Positions 7,988-17,304 of a stretch of DNA of 64,000 nucleotides are shown one piece after another (position 1 is the first letter of the stretch; every line of letters starts with the position of its first letter). Origin of the DNA: Rhodopseudomonas palustris. Lineage in GTDB: Bacteria > Pseudomonadota > Alphaproteobacteria > Rhizobiales > Xanthobacteraceae. A program made the translations under genes and the position numbers. The stretch spans positions 144,326 through 208,325 of the forward strand of contig NZ_QYYD01000006.1 of NCBI RefSeq assembly GCF_003591005.1. The letters are read 5' to 3'. The notes under the pieces are model-generated. The model saw only the letters and a program-made list of their open reading frames with translations. It ran no database searches and was not told the DNA's origin.

Positions 7988-9781
7988 ATGGAATCCCTCG
8001 ACACCGTCAGCATCGCGATCCTACTCGGCGCCATTCTGGTGATGGCCGGGATCCTGTCGAGCCTGCTGGCGCTGCGGTTCGGGGCGCCGTTGCTGCTGGT
8101 GTTCCTGCTGCTCGGCATGCTGGCCGGAGAGTCCGGGCCGGGCGGGCTGAAGTTCGACGATCTCAGCACCACCTATCTGGTCGGCTCGGTGGCGCTGGCG
8201 CTGATCCTGTTCGACGGCGGCTTGCGGACGCGGTTCTCCAGCATCAAGGCGGTGCTGGCGCCCTCGATGGGGCTCGCCACCGTGGGCGTGCTGGTGACGG
8301 CGGTGATCACCGCGCCGGTGGCGCGCTACGCGCTCGACCTCAACTGGACCGAGGCGCTGCTCGCCGGTGCCGTTGTGGCGTCGACCGACGCCGCTGCGGT
8401 GTTTCTATTGGTGCACTCGCAGGGGCTGCGGCTGCGGCCGCGCGTCGGCGCGACGCTGGAGGTGGAATCCGGCACCAACGATCCGTTCGCGGTGTTTCTC
8501 ACCCTGATGCTGGTCGAACTGATCAGTCGCGGCCAGAGTTCGACCTGGCATGTGATCATCGAATTCATCCGCGAGGCCGCGCTCGGCACGGTGATCGGCG
8601 TGGTCGGCGGCCGCGCCGTCGTGATGGCGCTCAACCGCGTGGCACTGCCGCAGGGATTGCACGCGCCGTTCGTCACCACCGCGGCGCTGGTGGTGTTCGG
8701 CGCCTCGCAGATCACCCACGCCTCCGGCTTTCTGGCGGTGTATCTGGCCGGCATGATCATCGGCAATCAGCCGACCCGCGCGCACAATTCGGTGGTGGCG
8801 TTTCTCGACGCCGCAACCTGGCTGGCGCAGATCGTGATGTTCGTGCTGCTCGGCCTGTTGGTCTCGCCGCAGCGGCTGATGATCAGCGTCGGCCCGGCGA
8901 TCCTGGTGGCGCTGGCACTGATGCTGGTGGCGCGGCCGGCGGCGGTGTTCCTGTGCCTTGCGCCGTTCCGCTTCAACTGGCGGGAGCGGCTGTTCATCGC
9001 CTGGGTCGGCTTGCGCGGCGCGGTGGCGATCTTCCTGGCCTCGATCCCGATGCTGGTCGCCCTGCCAAAGGCGTATCTGTATTTCGACGTCGCATTCGTG
9101 GTGGTGATCATCTCGCTGCTGCTGCAGGGCTGGACGCTGGGGCCGGCGGCCCGCCTGCTGCACGTCGCGCTGCCGCGCACCGATCGCGGCCCGCGCCGTA
9201 TCGAGCTGGACCTGCCCGGCCAGCTGGAGCAGCAGTTGGTCGGCTATCCGGTGCGCGCCAAAAGTCTCTACCTCAAGCGCGGCCTGATCCCGTCCTGGTC
9301 GAAGCCGACGCTGGTGATCCGCGACGAGCGCATCCTGACGCCCGAAGAGGCCGAGCCGGTCGCGGCCGGCGACTATCTGTATCTGCTGGCGCCGCCGGAA
9401 AAAGCCGAATCGCTTGATCGCTTTTTTGTCGACATGCCGCCCTCGGCCGCGCCGGATCCGCATCTGCTCGGCGACTTCGTGGTGCCGGGCGAAACCGCGC
9501 TGGGCGATCTCGCTGGCGCCTATGGGATCAGCGTCAAGCAAGGCGAAGAAGCGCTGACGCTGGCCGATTACTTCGACATCAACCTCGACCGCGCACCGAC
9601 GGTGGGCGCCGAGCTGCCGGTGGACTCGATCGTGCTGGTCGCGCGCAGCCTCGGCGGCGGCCGCGTCAACGTCGTCGGCCTGCGGCTGCCGGAAGACGAA
9701 GACGACACCCCGCCGCCGACGCGCAGGCAGAAGCTGAAGCGCGAACTGGCGAAGGTCTGGACCACGCTGTCGGGGGTGTAG
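7988..9781 (+). CDS. K+/H+ antiporter, CPA1 family (CvrA/NhaP2 type)
   Basis: A 597-residue membrane antiporter. The first roughly 390 residues hold about 12 hydrophobic segments of the Na+/H+ exchanger fold, with STDAAAVF (the conserved ST-D helix) and VESGTNDPFAVF. A TrkA-C (RCK-C) ligand-binding domain follows at about 410-485 and a CorC/HlyC-type C-terminal domain at about 500-580. This combination is that of CvrA/NhaP2-like potassium/proton antiporters. The chosen ATG begins MESLDTVSIAILLG directly before the first helix; the in-frame ATG at 7895 lies in a repeat and is rejected. Predicted role: potassium efflux and osmotic or pH balance. Confidence 0.9.
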   Translation: MESLDTVSIAILLGAILVMAGILSSLLALRFGAPLLLVFLLLGMLAGESGPGGLKFDDLSTTYLVGSVALALILFDGGLRTRFSSIKAVLAPSMGLATVGVLVTAVITAPVARYALDLNWTEALLAGAVVASTDAAAVFLLVHSQGLRLRPRVGATLEVESGTNDPFAVFLTLMLVELISRGQSSTWHVIIEFIREAALGTVIGVVGGRAVVMALNRVALPQGLHAPFVTTAALVVFGASQITHASGFLAVYLAGMIIGNQPTRAHNSVVAFLDAATWLAQIVMFVLLGLLVSPQRLMISVGPAILVALALMLVARPAAVFLCLAPFRFNWRERLFIAWVGLRGAVAIFLASIPMLVALPKAYLYFDVAFVVVIISLLLQGWTLGPAARLLHVALPRTDRGPRRIELDLPGQLEQQLVGYPVRAKSLYLKRGLIPSWSKPTLVIRDERILTPEEAEPVAAGDYLYLLAPPEKAESLDRFFVDMPPSAAPDPHLLGDFVVPGETALGDLAGAYGISVKQGEEALTLADYFDINLDRAPTVGAELPVDSIVLVARSLGGGRVNVVGLRLPEDEDDTPPPTRRQKLKRELAKVWTTLSGV

Positions 9782-9782
9782 T

Positions 9783-10736
9783 TCAGTCCGGTCTCTGATC
9801 CGGCGCCGCCAGCACGGCGCGGCATTCGGTCGGAAGATCCGCCAGCGTCAGCGGCTTCTTCGGCTTCGGCGGCTCTTTCGGCGGCTTCGGATGCAGCACC
9901 GCGTCGGAGAACCAATAGGCGAGGTCGGCCGGCGCGCAGCCTTCGCCGGCCGGCGGCTCCGGCTGCGACTCGCAGCCGGTGCTGCCGGGCGGGCACTTGA
10001 TACGGATGTGGAAGTGGTAATCGTGGCCGTACATCGGCCGTACCTTGCCGAGCCAGCTGCGATCACCTTTGGCGTCACGGCACAGCGCCTTCTTGATCGC
10101 CGCATTGACGAAGATGCGTTCGACCGCCGGCTCCTGTGCGGCGGCGCGGATCACGCGCCAGTGCGTCGGCGTCCAGACTTTGGGATCGATGTCGAGCCGG
10201 TCCGGCCGCACCATCATCACCGCCGACATCTCTTCGCGCTCGCCCCGCGACAGCTGCCGGTTCGGCATCGGAGTCAACCAGATGTCGGCGTCGAGCCCGA
10301 CCTGGTGGCTGGCATGGCCGGTCAGCATCGGCCCGCCGCGCGGCTGTGACATGTCGCCGACCAGGATGCCCGGCCAGCCGGCGTCGCTGTGCGCCTTGGC
10401 CGACAGCCGTGCCACCAGGTCGACCATCGCCGGATAGGCATAGTAGCGATTGCGCGACAGCCGCATCACCTGCCAGGTCCTGCCGGTGATCGGCAGCGCC
10501 TCGCCGCCGGCGAGGCAGCCATGGGCGTAAAACCCGATCGGCCGCGGCGGCAGTGCAGCGGGCAGATATCTGCGGGCGAACAGCTCGCGCGCGGCAAGCT
10601 CCGGGTCGCCCGGATTGGCGAGCGGCGGCAGCGGCTTCGGATTGACCGTGCCTTTGTCCTGGGCGCAGGCGAGGGCGGCCGAGCCGACGAGCAGCACGGT
10701 AGCCAGCACCAATTCGGGAATCGAACGACGACGCAT
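9783..10736 (-). CDS. mepA: Penicillin-insensitive murein endopeptidase
   Basis: Periplasmic zinc peptidase of family M74 that cuts D-Ala-meso-DAP cross-links in peptidoglycan. The 317-residue product begins with a signal peptide (hydrophobic LVLATVLLVGSAALA, cleavage near ACA-QD). Zinc and catalytic motifs are HASHQVGLDADIW (about residue 140) and HDYHFHIRI (about 240). Conserved cysteines and a Pro/Lys-rich C-terminal tail (PKPPKEPPKPKKP) follow. It converges with the antiporter gene one base away from its stop, so the two share a terminator region or read into each other. Confidence 0.95.
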   Translation of the reverse strand: MRRRSIPELVLATVLLVGSAALACAQDKGTVNPKPLPPLANPGDPELAARELFARRYLPAALPPRPIGFYAHGCLAGGEALPITGRTWQVMRLSRNRYYAYPAMVDLVARLSAKAHSDAGWPGILVGDMSQPRGGPMLTGHASHQVGLDADIWLTPMPNRQLSRGEREEMSAVMMVRPDRLDIDPKVWTPTHWRVIRAAAQEPAVERIFVNAAIKKALCRDAKGDRSWLGKVRPMYGHDYHFHIRIKCPPGSTGCESQPEPPAGEGCAPADLAYWFSDAVLHPKPPKEPPKPKKPLTLADLPTECRAVLAAPDQRPD

Positions 10737-11112
10737 TGCGGCGATGATAGCCGACTCGGCCGGTAAAATCAGCCAAGGAGAGCTGCGGTACGGCCAAGAT
10801 CATGACCACATGGCAGTGCCATTAAGCCGCCACTAACCATCACGGTCATTGGCGCGGATTTGAGCCGACCACGAGCGTGCGCTCAAAGACCGCCCAAAAC
10901 CCTCACCAAGACACCTGTTTGGCGATATGCCGGCGACCGCTCGTGATGTCCTTGGTAATTTCCCGCCGCAGCAACGAGCAGTTGAGCAGCGCCGCCGCCG
11001 TGCGCCGGGCCGGGTCGTGCTGCATTACACAAATTTTTCAGACACATCTTGCACAATGGGGTCGCAGATTGCGTGGGGCGTGGGAATGCCGCAGATCCGG
11101 CTGAGGACGAAC
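10737..11112. other. Divergent intergenic region, mepA / GGDEF-EAL gene
   Basis: A 376-base gap between two outward-facing genes, so both promoters should lie here. An open frame reaches back from the signalling gene to 10927, but its translated residues look unlike a PAS or linker sequence and several later ATGs exist. No repeat, RNA gene or convincing operator was recognised. Confidence 0.4.
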
Positions 11113-13308
11113 ATGACATCCAAGCGATGTGCGGACAGCCGTCGGTCGAAGCGCTCCGTCGCCAAAGGCATTGCAAAGGCCGGCGGCAAGTCGCCGGTCC
11201 GTTCGAAGCAGCCGTCCCGCCCCATCGCCGCCGGGCGCGGGCGCGCGGTCGAAGCCGCGCTGGCGCAGGCGCGCAAGTCGCACGAGCGGCTGCGCGAGGC
11301 GATCGATATCCTGCCGCAGGGCATCGTCTTCCTTGATTCCGAGGGCCGCTACATCCTTTGGAACAAGCGCTATGCCGAGATCTACAAGGCCAGCGCCGAC
11401 CTGTTCAAACCCGGCGCGCGGATGCAGGACACAATCCGCGTCGGCGTGGCGCGCGGCGACTATCCGGAGGCGATCGGCCGCGAGGACGAATGGATCGCCG
11501 AGCGGATGCGCCGGCTGTTTCATCCCGGGCACAGCCACGAGCAGGTGCTGGCCGACGGCCGCTGCATCCAGATCGAGGAACGCACCACCTCGGACGGCGG
11601 CGTGATCGGCCTGCGGGTCGACATCACCGAACTGAAACAGCGCGAAGCCTCGTTCCGGCTGATGTTCGAGAGCAATCCGGTGCCGATGATCGTCTGCGCG
11701 CTGCAGACCGAGCGAATCCTCGCCGTCAACGACGCCGCCGTCGAGCACTACGGCTATTCGCCGGCCGAGTTCGCCGAGCTCAGCATCCGCCGGCTGCAGG
11801 CGTTCGACACTGAACTTCCGTGGGGCGGCGAGGCGAGTCGCGAGGAGCGCGCGGCGCGGACCTGGAAACACGTCAAGGCCGACGGCTCGCTGATCGATCT
11901 GGCGATCTACGCGCGTCAGCTCACCTATAACGGCGAGCCGGCGGTGCTGCTGGCGCTGATGGATATCACCGAACGCAAGCGCGCCGAGATGCGGCTGGCG
12001 TTCATGGCCCATCACGACGGCCTCACCGGCCTGCCCAACCGCAATCTGCTGCGCAAGCGGCTGGATGAGTTGCTGGCACAGACCCGGCGCACCGGCGAGA
12101 AGATCGCGGTGCTGTTCATCGGCGTCGATCACTTCAAGGCCGTCAACGATACTCTCGGCCACGCCGTCGGCGACAAGCTGCTGCGCGGCATCGCGCGGCG
12201 GCTGCGCTCGACGCTGCGCGAGGAGGATCCGCTGGCGCGGCTCAACTCCGACGAATTCGCCGTGATCCAGACCGGCATCAAACGCCCCGAGGACATCACT
12301 CTGCTGGCCAAGCGGCTCTTGAACGCGATCGCCGAACCGTATTTGCTGGAGGGGCATTCGGTCGTGGCCAGCGCCAGCATCGGCATCGCGGTGGCGCCGC
12401 TCGACGGCGACGATTCCGAGAAGCTGTTGATGAACGCCGACATGGCGCTGTCGCGCGCCAAGAAGGATTCGCGCGGCAGCTTCAGCTTCTTCGAGGTGGG
12501 CATGGACGCGCGCGCCCAGGCGCGGCGCAAGATCGAGACCGAGCTGCGCGCCGCGCTGCGCCACGACGTGCTGCGGCCTTACTACCAGCCACTGATCGGG
12601 CTGGAGACCGGCCGCATCACCGGCAGCGAGGCGCTGGTGCGCTGGCCGCATCCGGAACGCGGCATGATTTCGCCGGCCGAGTTCATCCCGGTCGCCGAAG
12701 ACACCGGCCTGATCAACGTGATCGGCGCCCAGGTGCTGCGTCAGGCCTGTCTCGACGCCGCGCGCTGGCCGGGCGGCGTCCGCGTCGCCGTCAATCTCTC
12801 GCCGCTGCAGTTCCGCGTCGGTAATCTGATGGCGACCGTGATGGACGCGCTGAAGCAATCGGGTCTGCCGCCGCGCCGGCTCGAGCTCGAAATCACCGAG
12901 ACGCTGCTGCTCGAGAAGAGCAGCCAGGTGATCGCGACGCTGCACGCGCTACGCGCGCTCGGCGTGCGCATTTCGATGGACGATTTCGGCACCGGCTATT
13001 CGTCACTGAGCTATCTGCGCAGCTTCCCGTTCGACAAGATCAAGATCGATCAGTCATTCGTGCGCGGGCTGTGCGACAACCGCGATTCGCAGGCGATCGT
13101 CCGCGCCATCATCAGCCTGGGCATCGGCCTCGGCGTCACCATCACGGCCGAAGGCGTCGAAACCGAAGCCGAACTGAGCTGGCTACGCGCCGAAGGTTGC
13201 CACGAAGCTCAGGGCTTTCTGTTCAGTCCGGCGCGGCCGAACGAAGAGATCAGGGGCCTGCTCGATCTGCAGGGGAGCGCCGGTCCGCCCGAACCCGCGG
13301 TGGCGTGA
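11113..13308 (+). CDS. PAS-GGDEF-EAL cyclic-di-GMP signalling protein
   Basis: Cytosolic signalling protein of 731 residues. The basic N-terminus is followed by a PAS domain (about 55-165, DILPQGIVFLDSEGRYI), a second PAS (about 180-295, FRLMFESNPVPMIV), a GGDEF domain (about 305-460) and an EAL domain (about 470-720). The GGDEF active-site loop reads NSDEF instead of GGDEF, so cyclase activity is doubtful. The EAL domain keeps SEALVRW, MDDFGTGYSS, KIDQSFV and AEGVETE, so phosphodiesterase activity is likely. Start 11113 has GAGGA five bases upstream; frames from 10927, 11056 or 11086 lack this. No transmembrane segment is seen. Confidence 0.9.
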   Translation: MTSKRCADSRRSKRSVAKGIAKAGGKSPVRSKQPSRPIAAGRGRAVEAALAQARKSHERLREAIDILPQGIVFLDSEGRYILWNKRYAEIYKASADLFKPGARMQDTIRVGVARGDYPEAIGREDEWIAERMRRLFHPGHSHEQVLADGRCIQIEERTTSDGGVIGLRVDITELKQREASFRLMFESNPVPMIVCALQTERILAVNDAAVEHYGYSPAEFAELSIRRLQAFDTELPWGGEASREERAARTWKHVKADGSLIDLAIYARQLTYNGEPAVLLALMDITERKRAEMRLAFMAHHDGLTGLPNRNLLRKRLDELLAQTRRTGEKIAVLFIGVDHFKAVNDTLGHAVGDKLLRGIARRLRSTLREEDPLARLNSDEFAVIQTGIKRPEDITLLAKRLLNAIAEPYLLEGHSVVASASIGIAVAPLDGDDSEKLLMNADMALSRAKKDSRGSFSFFEVGMDARAQARRKIETELRAALRHDVLRPYYQPLIGLETGRITGSEALVRWPHPERGMISPAEFIPVAEDTGLINVIGAQVLRQACLDAARWPGGVRVAVNLSPLQFRVGNLMATVMDALKQSGLPPRRLELEITETLLLEKSSQVIATLHALRALGVRISMDDFGTGYSSLSYLRSFPFDKIKIDQSFVRGLCDNRDSQAIVRAIISLGIGLGVTITAEGVETEAELSWLRAEGCHEAQGFLFSPARPNEEIRGLLDLQGSAGPPEPAVA

Positions 13309-13352
13309 GGCGACGGCAGCGCAGCCCCTTGCCGCAGCGGATCCGCTGACGC

Positions 13353-14207
13353 CTAGTCGCGGGATGACGCGAAAGTCACGTGGCTCGCTTCGGTCTCGTA
13401 CGACAATGCCGGCTCGTCCGGATGTCGAGGTGCCGCAAACGGTGACGCTTGCACGTGCGGCTTCTGCTTGTCGGCCCAGTGCAGCGTTGTGTAATCGAAG
13501 CCGCCCACGATGGATGGCTTGACCACTTCGAAATACGGCGAGATGTCGAAATCGCGCGGCATGTACAGCGAGGAATCGCGAATGTGCAGGATCTCGCGGC
13601 GCGCCGCGCGGCTGCCGGCTTTGGTGACCTTCGGCAGGATCGGATAGCGCACCGCGTCGAACGCCTGCGCGATCAGCGCCGAACAAATGATCTTGGTGGG
13701 ATCGCCGGAGCCGAGCGCAATCATGCGCCGACGCCAGCGTTGCGGCACCGGCAGCGGTATCAGATAGCGCATCAGATCGATGATGTTCTTGGTGTCGTAG
13801 CCGAAGCCGATGCGGTTGATAGCGTAGCGGCAGACGGTGTGGCGGTCCTCGAACGACAGCCCGACCGGCCGGCAGATTCTGGTGTGATACGCCAGATGCC
13901 GCGACAGCGGCGACGATTCGACGCCCACGCCGATATTGGCCTCGATCAGCACGTGGGGTTCGCCGTCCGGTTCGGCGGCGCCGTCAATCGGGCCGACAAA
14001 GAGCGCAGCATGCGACCAGGTCGACTGCGTCAGATATTTGATGATGCCCGAGATCCGCGCGTTGCCCTCGACCAGCAGCACGTCGCCGGGCTGCATGATG
14101 TCGCGTAGCTGCTCGGGATCGCTCGGCGTGAACGGCTCGTAGCCTGGTTCTTCCTTCTGCAGGTAGCCGGCAATCATTTTGCCGAGCGCATCGAGCACCA
14201 AACCCAT
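13353..14207 (-). CDS. YiiX/YebB-like permuted NlpC/P60-type cysteine hydrolase
   Basis: A 284-residue protein with the circularly permuted papain-like signature: GDVLLVEGN, STWSHAALFVG (conserved His, about residue 70) and, towards the C-terminus, KIICSALIAQAF (conserved Cys, about residue 180). This matches the YiiX_YebB group of NlpC/P60-related proteins, which act on amide bonds of cell-wall peptides or lipids; the actual substrate is unknown. No signal peptide is obvious. It converges with the GGDEF-EAL gene and stands alone. Confidence 0.8.
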   Translation of the reverse strand: MGLVLDALGKMIAGYLQKEEPGYEPFTPSDPEQLRDIMQPGDVLLVEGNARISGIIKYLTQSTWSHAALFVGPIDGAAEPDGEPHVLIEANIGVGVESSPLSRHLAYHTRICRPVGLSFEDRHTVCRYAINRIGFGYDTKNIIDLMRYLIPLPVPQRWRRRMIALGSGDPTKIICSALIAQAFDAVRYPILPKVTKAGSRAARREILHIRDSSLYMPRDFDISPYFEVVKPSIVGGFDYTTLHWADKQKPHVQASPFAAPRHPDEPALSYETEASHVTFASSRD

Positions 14208-14486
14208 CTGTCGGCTCCGGCCGGGCTATGCGTATCCTCAACAATGATTGGGCACAGCCGTTGCGATTTAGTTCATCGGTCCCAGGCCGCGCTGACGGCT
14301 GATTCACCATGCGCGGTTGCCGCGCTGCAGCGACTCCGGCAAGTTGTTGCCCGCGAGCGATATGGCTCTTGGGTTGGCGCGCAAGGAGATCATGGTTTTG
14401 GCGGGGTCGGCGGCCAGAGTGAACAAGGCGGCGGCGCGGTTATCGCGGAATTGCCCGCTACCGCACAAGCTTTCGGAAACCATGCA

Positions 14487-15932
14487 ATGACAATGTCCCG
14501 CCGCAGGTTCCTGACGGCCTCCGCCGGCCTCACGCTGCTGCCCGCCTTCGCGACGCGGGCAAGCGCGGCGCTGCCGCGGGAGGTCGATGTTGTGGTGGTC
14601 GGCGCCGGCGCCGCGGGTATCGCGGCGGCCCGGCGGATCGTCGCAGCCGGCCGCAAGGTGCTGGTGGTCGAGGCCGCGGCGCGGCCCGGCGGCCGCTGCG
14701 TCACCGATACGGACAGTTTCGCCGCGCCGTTCGATCGCGGCGCGCGCTTTCTGTACAATCCTGACACCAACCCGGTCGCCAGGCAGGCGCGCAGCGTCGG
14801 CATCGACATCGTGCCGGCGCCGCCCGGACAGCGGATCAGGATCGGCCGCCGCAATGCGCGGGCGCGCGAGACCGAGGACTATCTGGCGACGCTGGTGCGC
14901 GCCAGCCGGGCCATCGACGAGGCAGGGCGTGGCAAGGTCGATGTCGCCTGCGCGGCGGCATTGCCGAAGGATCTCGGCGAGTGGGGTCCGACGATCGATT
15001 TCGTGCTCGGCCCCTACGCCAGCGGCACCGACCTCAAGGACCTTTCGGCGCTGGACGAGAGCCGAGCGCCGGATCGCAACGTGCTGGCCGGCGCTCGCCA
15101 GGGGCTCGGCACGCTGCTGGCGCGGTTGGCCGCGCCGCTGCCGCTGCTGACGTCGACGCCGGTCAGCCGCATCGTCTGGAATGGCCGCGACACCGGCGTC
15201 GAGACCGCAGCGGGACGGGTCGCCGCAAAAGCCGTGATCCTCACCGTGTCGACCAATGTGCTCGGATCGGGCGCCATCAAGTTCTCGCCCGAACTGCCGA
15301 AGCGTCAGCTCGACGCCGCCGGCAAGCTCGGGCTTGGCAGCACTGACCGCATCGCGCTGCAGTTCAAGGGCAATCCGCTCGGCCTGTCCCGCGACGAATT
15401 GCTGATCGAGCAGAGCAGCGGCCCGCGCACGGCCGCGCTCTACGCCAACATCGCCGGCTCGTCGCTATGCACCGTGGACGTAGCCGGCGGCTTCGGCCGC
15501 GAGCTGTCGGCGCAAGGCGACGCCGCCATGCAGGCGTTCGCGCTGGAATGGCTCGGCAAGCTGTTCGGCAGCGAGATCACCAAGGCGGTCGAGCGCCAAG
15601 CCGTGACGCGCTGGAACGCCAATCCTTATGTGCTGGGGGCGATGTCGGCCGCCGCTCCAGGCGCTCAGCCGATGCGCAAAGTGCTGGGCGAGCCGCTCGG
15701 TAATCTGCTGATCGCCGGCGAGGCCACCAGCGAAGATTTCTGGGGCACCGTGCAGGGCGCCTGGGACTCCGGCGAACGCGCCGCCGACATTGCGCTGAAG
15801 CGGCTTGGGCCGGTGAAAGAGCCCGAAGCCGAGAAGCCGGCGCGCAAGCAGCCAAAGCAGCGCCGCGAGCGAAAACGCCAACCCGAACGCCCGCCCGCCA
15901 CGGCCAGCGGCACGCCATCGTGGTGGCGCTGA
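14487..15932 (+). CDS. Tat-exported flavin-dependent amine oxidase
   Basis: FAD-dependent amine oxidase family protein of 481 residues. A twin-arginine signal (MSRRRFLTASAGL, cleavage near SAA) leads directly into a Rossmann motif VVVVGAGAAGIAAAR and EAAARPGGRC, which binds FAD. The C-terminal GNLLIAGEATSEDFWGTVQGAWDSGERAA is the second flavin-binding region of monoamine oxidases and desaturases. The open frame begins at 14244, but those residues precede the signal peptide and look non-coding; 14487 (or 14493) is chosen. A strongly basic, Pro-rich tail (about 440-481) is unusual for the family. Substrate unknown; location probably periplasmic. Confidence 0.85.
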   Translation: MTMSRRRFLTASAGLTLLPAFATRASAALPREVDVVVVGAGAAGIAAARRIVAAGRKVLVVEAAARPGGRCVTDTDSFAAPFDRGARFLYNPDTNPVARQARSVGIDIVPAPPGQRIRIGRRNARARETEDYLATLVRASRAIDEAGRGKVDVACAAALPKDLGEWGPTIDFVLGPYASGTDLKDLSALDESRAPDRNVLAGARQGLGTLLARLAAPLPLLTSTPVSRIVWNGRDTGVETAAGRVAAKAVILTVSTNVLGSGAIKFSPELPKRQLDAAGKLGLGSTDRIALQFKGNPLGLSRDELLIEQSSGPRTAALYANIAGSSLCTVDVAGGFGRELSAQGDAAMQAFALEWLGKLFGSEITKAVERQAVTRWNANPYVLGAMSAAAPGAQPMRKVLGEPLGNLLIAGEATSEDFWGTVQGAWDSGERAADIALKRLGPVKEPEAEKPARKQPKQRRERKRQPERPPATASGTPSWWR

Positions 15933-15950
15933 GGTTTCCCTCACACGATC

Positions 15951-16162
15951 AGCTCACTGCTTGGGGCGCCCTCACCCCAGCCCTCTCCCGCAAGCGGGAG
16001 AGGGAGCCCGGCCGCCGCTGCGGCGGCATTGCGGATGAGCGTGAAGTATCGTTAAGTTCAGTGATGGTTGAGGTAAGGCGACTGCAGCAGCAACATCGGC
16101 AGCGCGCCCCCTCTCCCGCTTGCGGGAGAGGGTTGGGGTGAGGGCGACGCGGGCGCTGAGCT
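15951..16162. repeat. Family A composite repeat, copy 5
   Basis: Palindromes at 15981-16004 and 16109-16132. The outermost bases are AGCTCA on the left and TGAGCT on the right, giving short terminal inverted repeats around a 212-bp unit. It sits between the convergent amine oxidase and ku genes. This is the last family A copy; none was found from 16.2 to 64 kb. Confidence 0.9.
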
Positions 16163-16164
16163 AA

Positions 16165-17163
16165 CTAACCGGCTTTTCGCGCCTTGTTACTCGCGGTGCT
16201 GCGCACCGGCTTCTTGCCCTTGGCCGGCTCTTCCTTGGCCTTGCCGGCGCCGCTGCCCGAAATCGGCAGCAGCATCTCCTTCTGGCCAGGCGCGGTCTTG
16301 CGCTTTTTCGTCCGAGCCGGCTTCGCGGCAGGCGCCTTCTCGGCAGTCTCGGACGCGGTCGATTTCTTTGCAGCCGCCGCCGGCTTGTCGCCCTGGCCGA
16401 GGCTCTTGCGCAGCGCTTCCATCAGGTCGACGACGTTGTCGCCGCGTGGGCGGGCCTTGGCGGCGATCGGCTGGCCGGCAACCTTCTTGTTGATCAGTTC
16501 GGTCAGCGCGGTCTCGTAGTGATCCTCGAATTTGTCCGGCTCGAAATGCCCGGACTTCTGCTCGACGATGTGCTTGGCGAGGTCGAGCATGTCCTTGGTG
16601 ATCTTGACGTCTTGGATATCGTCAAAGTAATCGGCGGCGTCGCGCACCTCATACGGGTAGCGCAGCAGCATGCCCATCAGGCCGTTGTCGCGGGCTTCCA
16701 GCGCGATGACGTGCTCGCGATTGGTGAGCACCACGCGCGCCAGCGCGACGCGGTCCATCGACCGGATGGTTTCGCGGATCACCGCATAAGCGTCATGGCC
16801 GACCTTGCCGTCGGGCACGATGTAATACGGCCGCACCAGATACAGCTCGTCGATCTCGGACTTCGGCACGAACTGATCGATTTCGATGGTGCGGGTGGAT
16901 TCCAGCGCGATCGCGTCGAGTTCGTCGCGGGTGATCTCGATATAGGTGTCGGAGTCGACCTTGTAGCCCTTCATGATGTCGTCGGACGACACCTCCTCGC
17001 CGGTCTCGGCGTCGACCTTGAGGTATTTGATCCGGTGGCCGGTGGATCGATTGATCTGGTTGAAGCTGATCTTTTCGGCGTCCGAGGTGGCGGGAAACAG
17101 CGCCACCGGGCAGGTCACGAGCGACAGCCGCAAAAAGCCTTTCCAATTGGCGCGAGGGGCCAT
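16165..17163 (-). CDS. ku: Ku DNA end-binding protein
   Basis: Bacterial Ku homodimer, which binds double-strand DNA ends in non-homologous end joining and recruits LigD. The 332-residue protein has the Ku core at about residues 10-195 (starting ANWKGFLRLSLVTCPVALFP, with LVRPYYIVPDG), followed by a helical region and a long Lys/Ala/Pro-rich tail from about residue 260. The basic tail is known in several bacterial Ku proteins as a DNA-binding extension. The frame opens at 17589 but MAPRANWKG at 17163 is the family start. No ligD gene is seen in this window, so the partner must be elsewhere. Confidence 0.95.
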   Translation of the reverse strand: MAPRANWKGFLRLSLVTCPVALFPATSDAEKISFNQINRSTGHRIKYLKVDAETGEEVSSDDIMKGYKVDSDTYIEITRDELDAIALESTRTIEIDQFVPKSEIDELYLVRPYYIVPDGKVGHDAYAVIRETIRSMDRVALARVVLTNREHVIALEARDNGLMGMLLRYPYEVRDAADYFDDIQDVKITKDMLDLAKHIVEQKSGHFEPDKFEDHYETALTELINKKVAGQPIAAKARPRGDNVVDLMEALRKSLGQGDKPAAAAKKSTASETAEKAPAAKPARTKKRKTAPGQKEMLLPISGSGAGKAKEEPAKGKKPVRSTASNKARKAG

Positions 17164-17304
17164 TGACGCAAACTCCACGAACGCAACACACTGAGCCGGG
17201 CCGGCCCTGGAACCGGGACTCAAGCGCAGGGCCTCAGATTCGTTCCCGGCGCGCCTATATGACCGTTGTGTTTGATTACCATTCGTCTTGTTCGGAGTAC
17301 CAGG

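Noticed and set aside
11038..12945. 635-codon antisense frame across the GGDEF-EAL gene
   Set aside because: Shadow; no conserved motif.
2011..16162. CRISPR array formed by the family A repeats
   Set aside because: Copies are kilobases apart, occur in inverted pairs, have no regular spacers and no cas genes are present.
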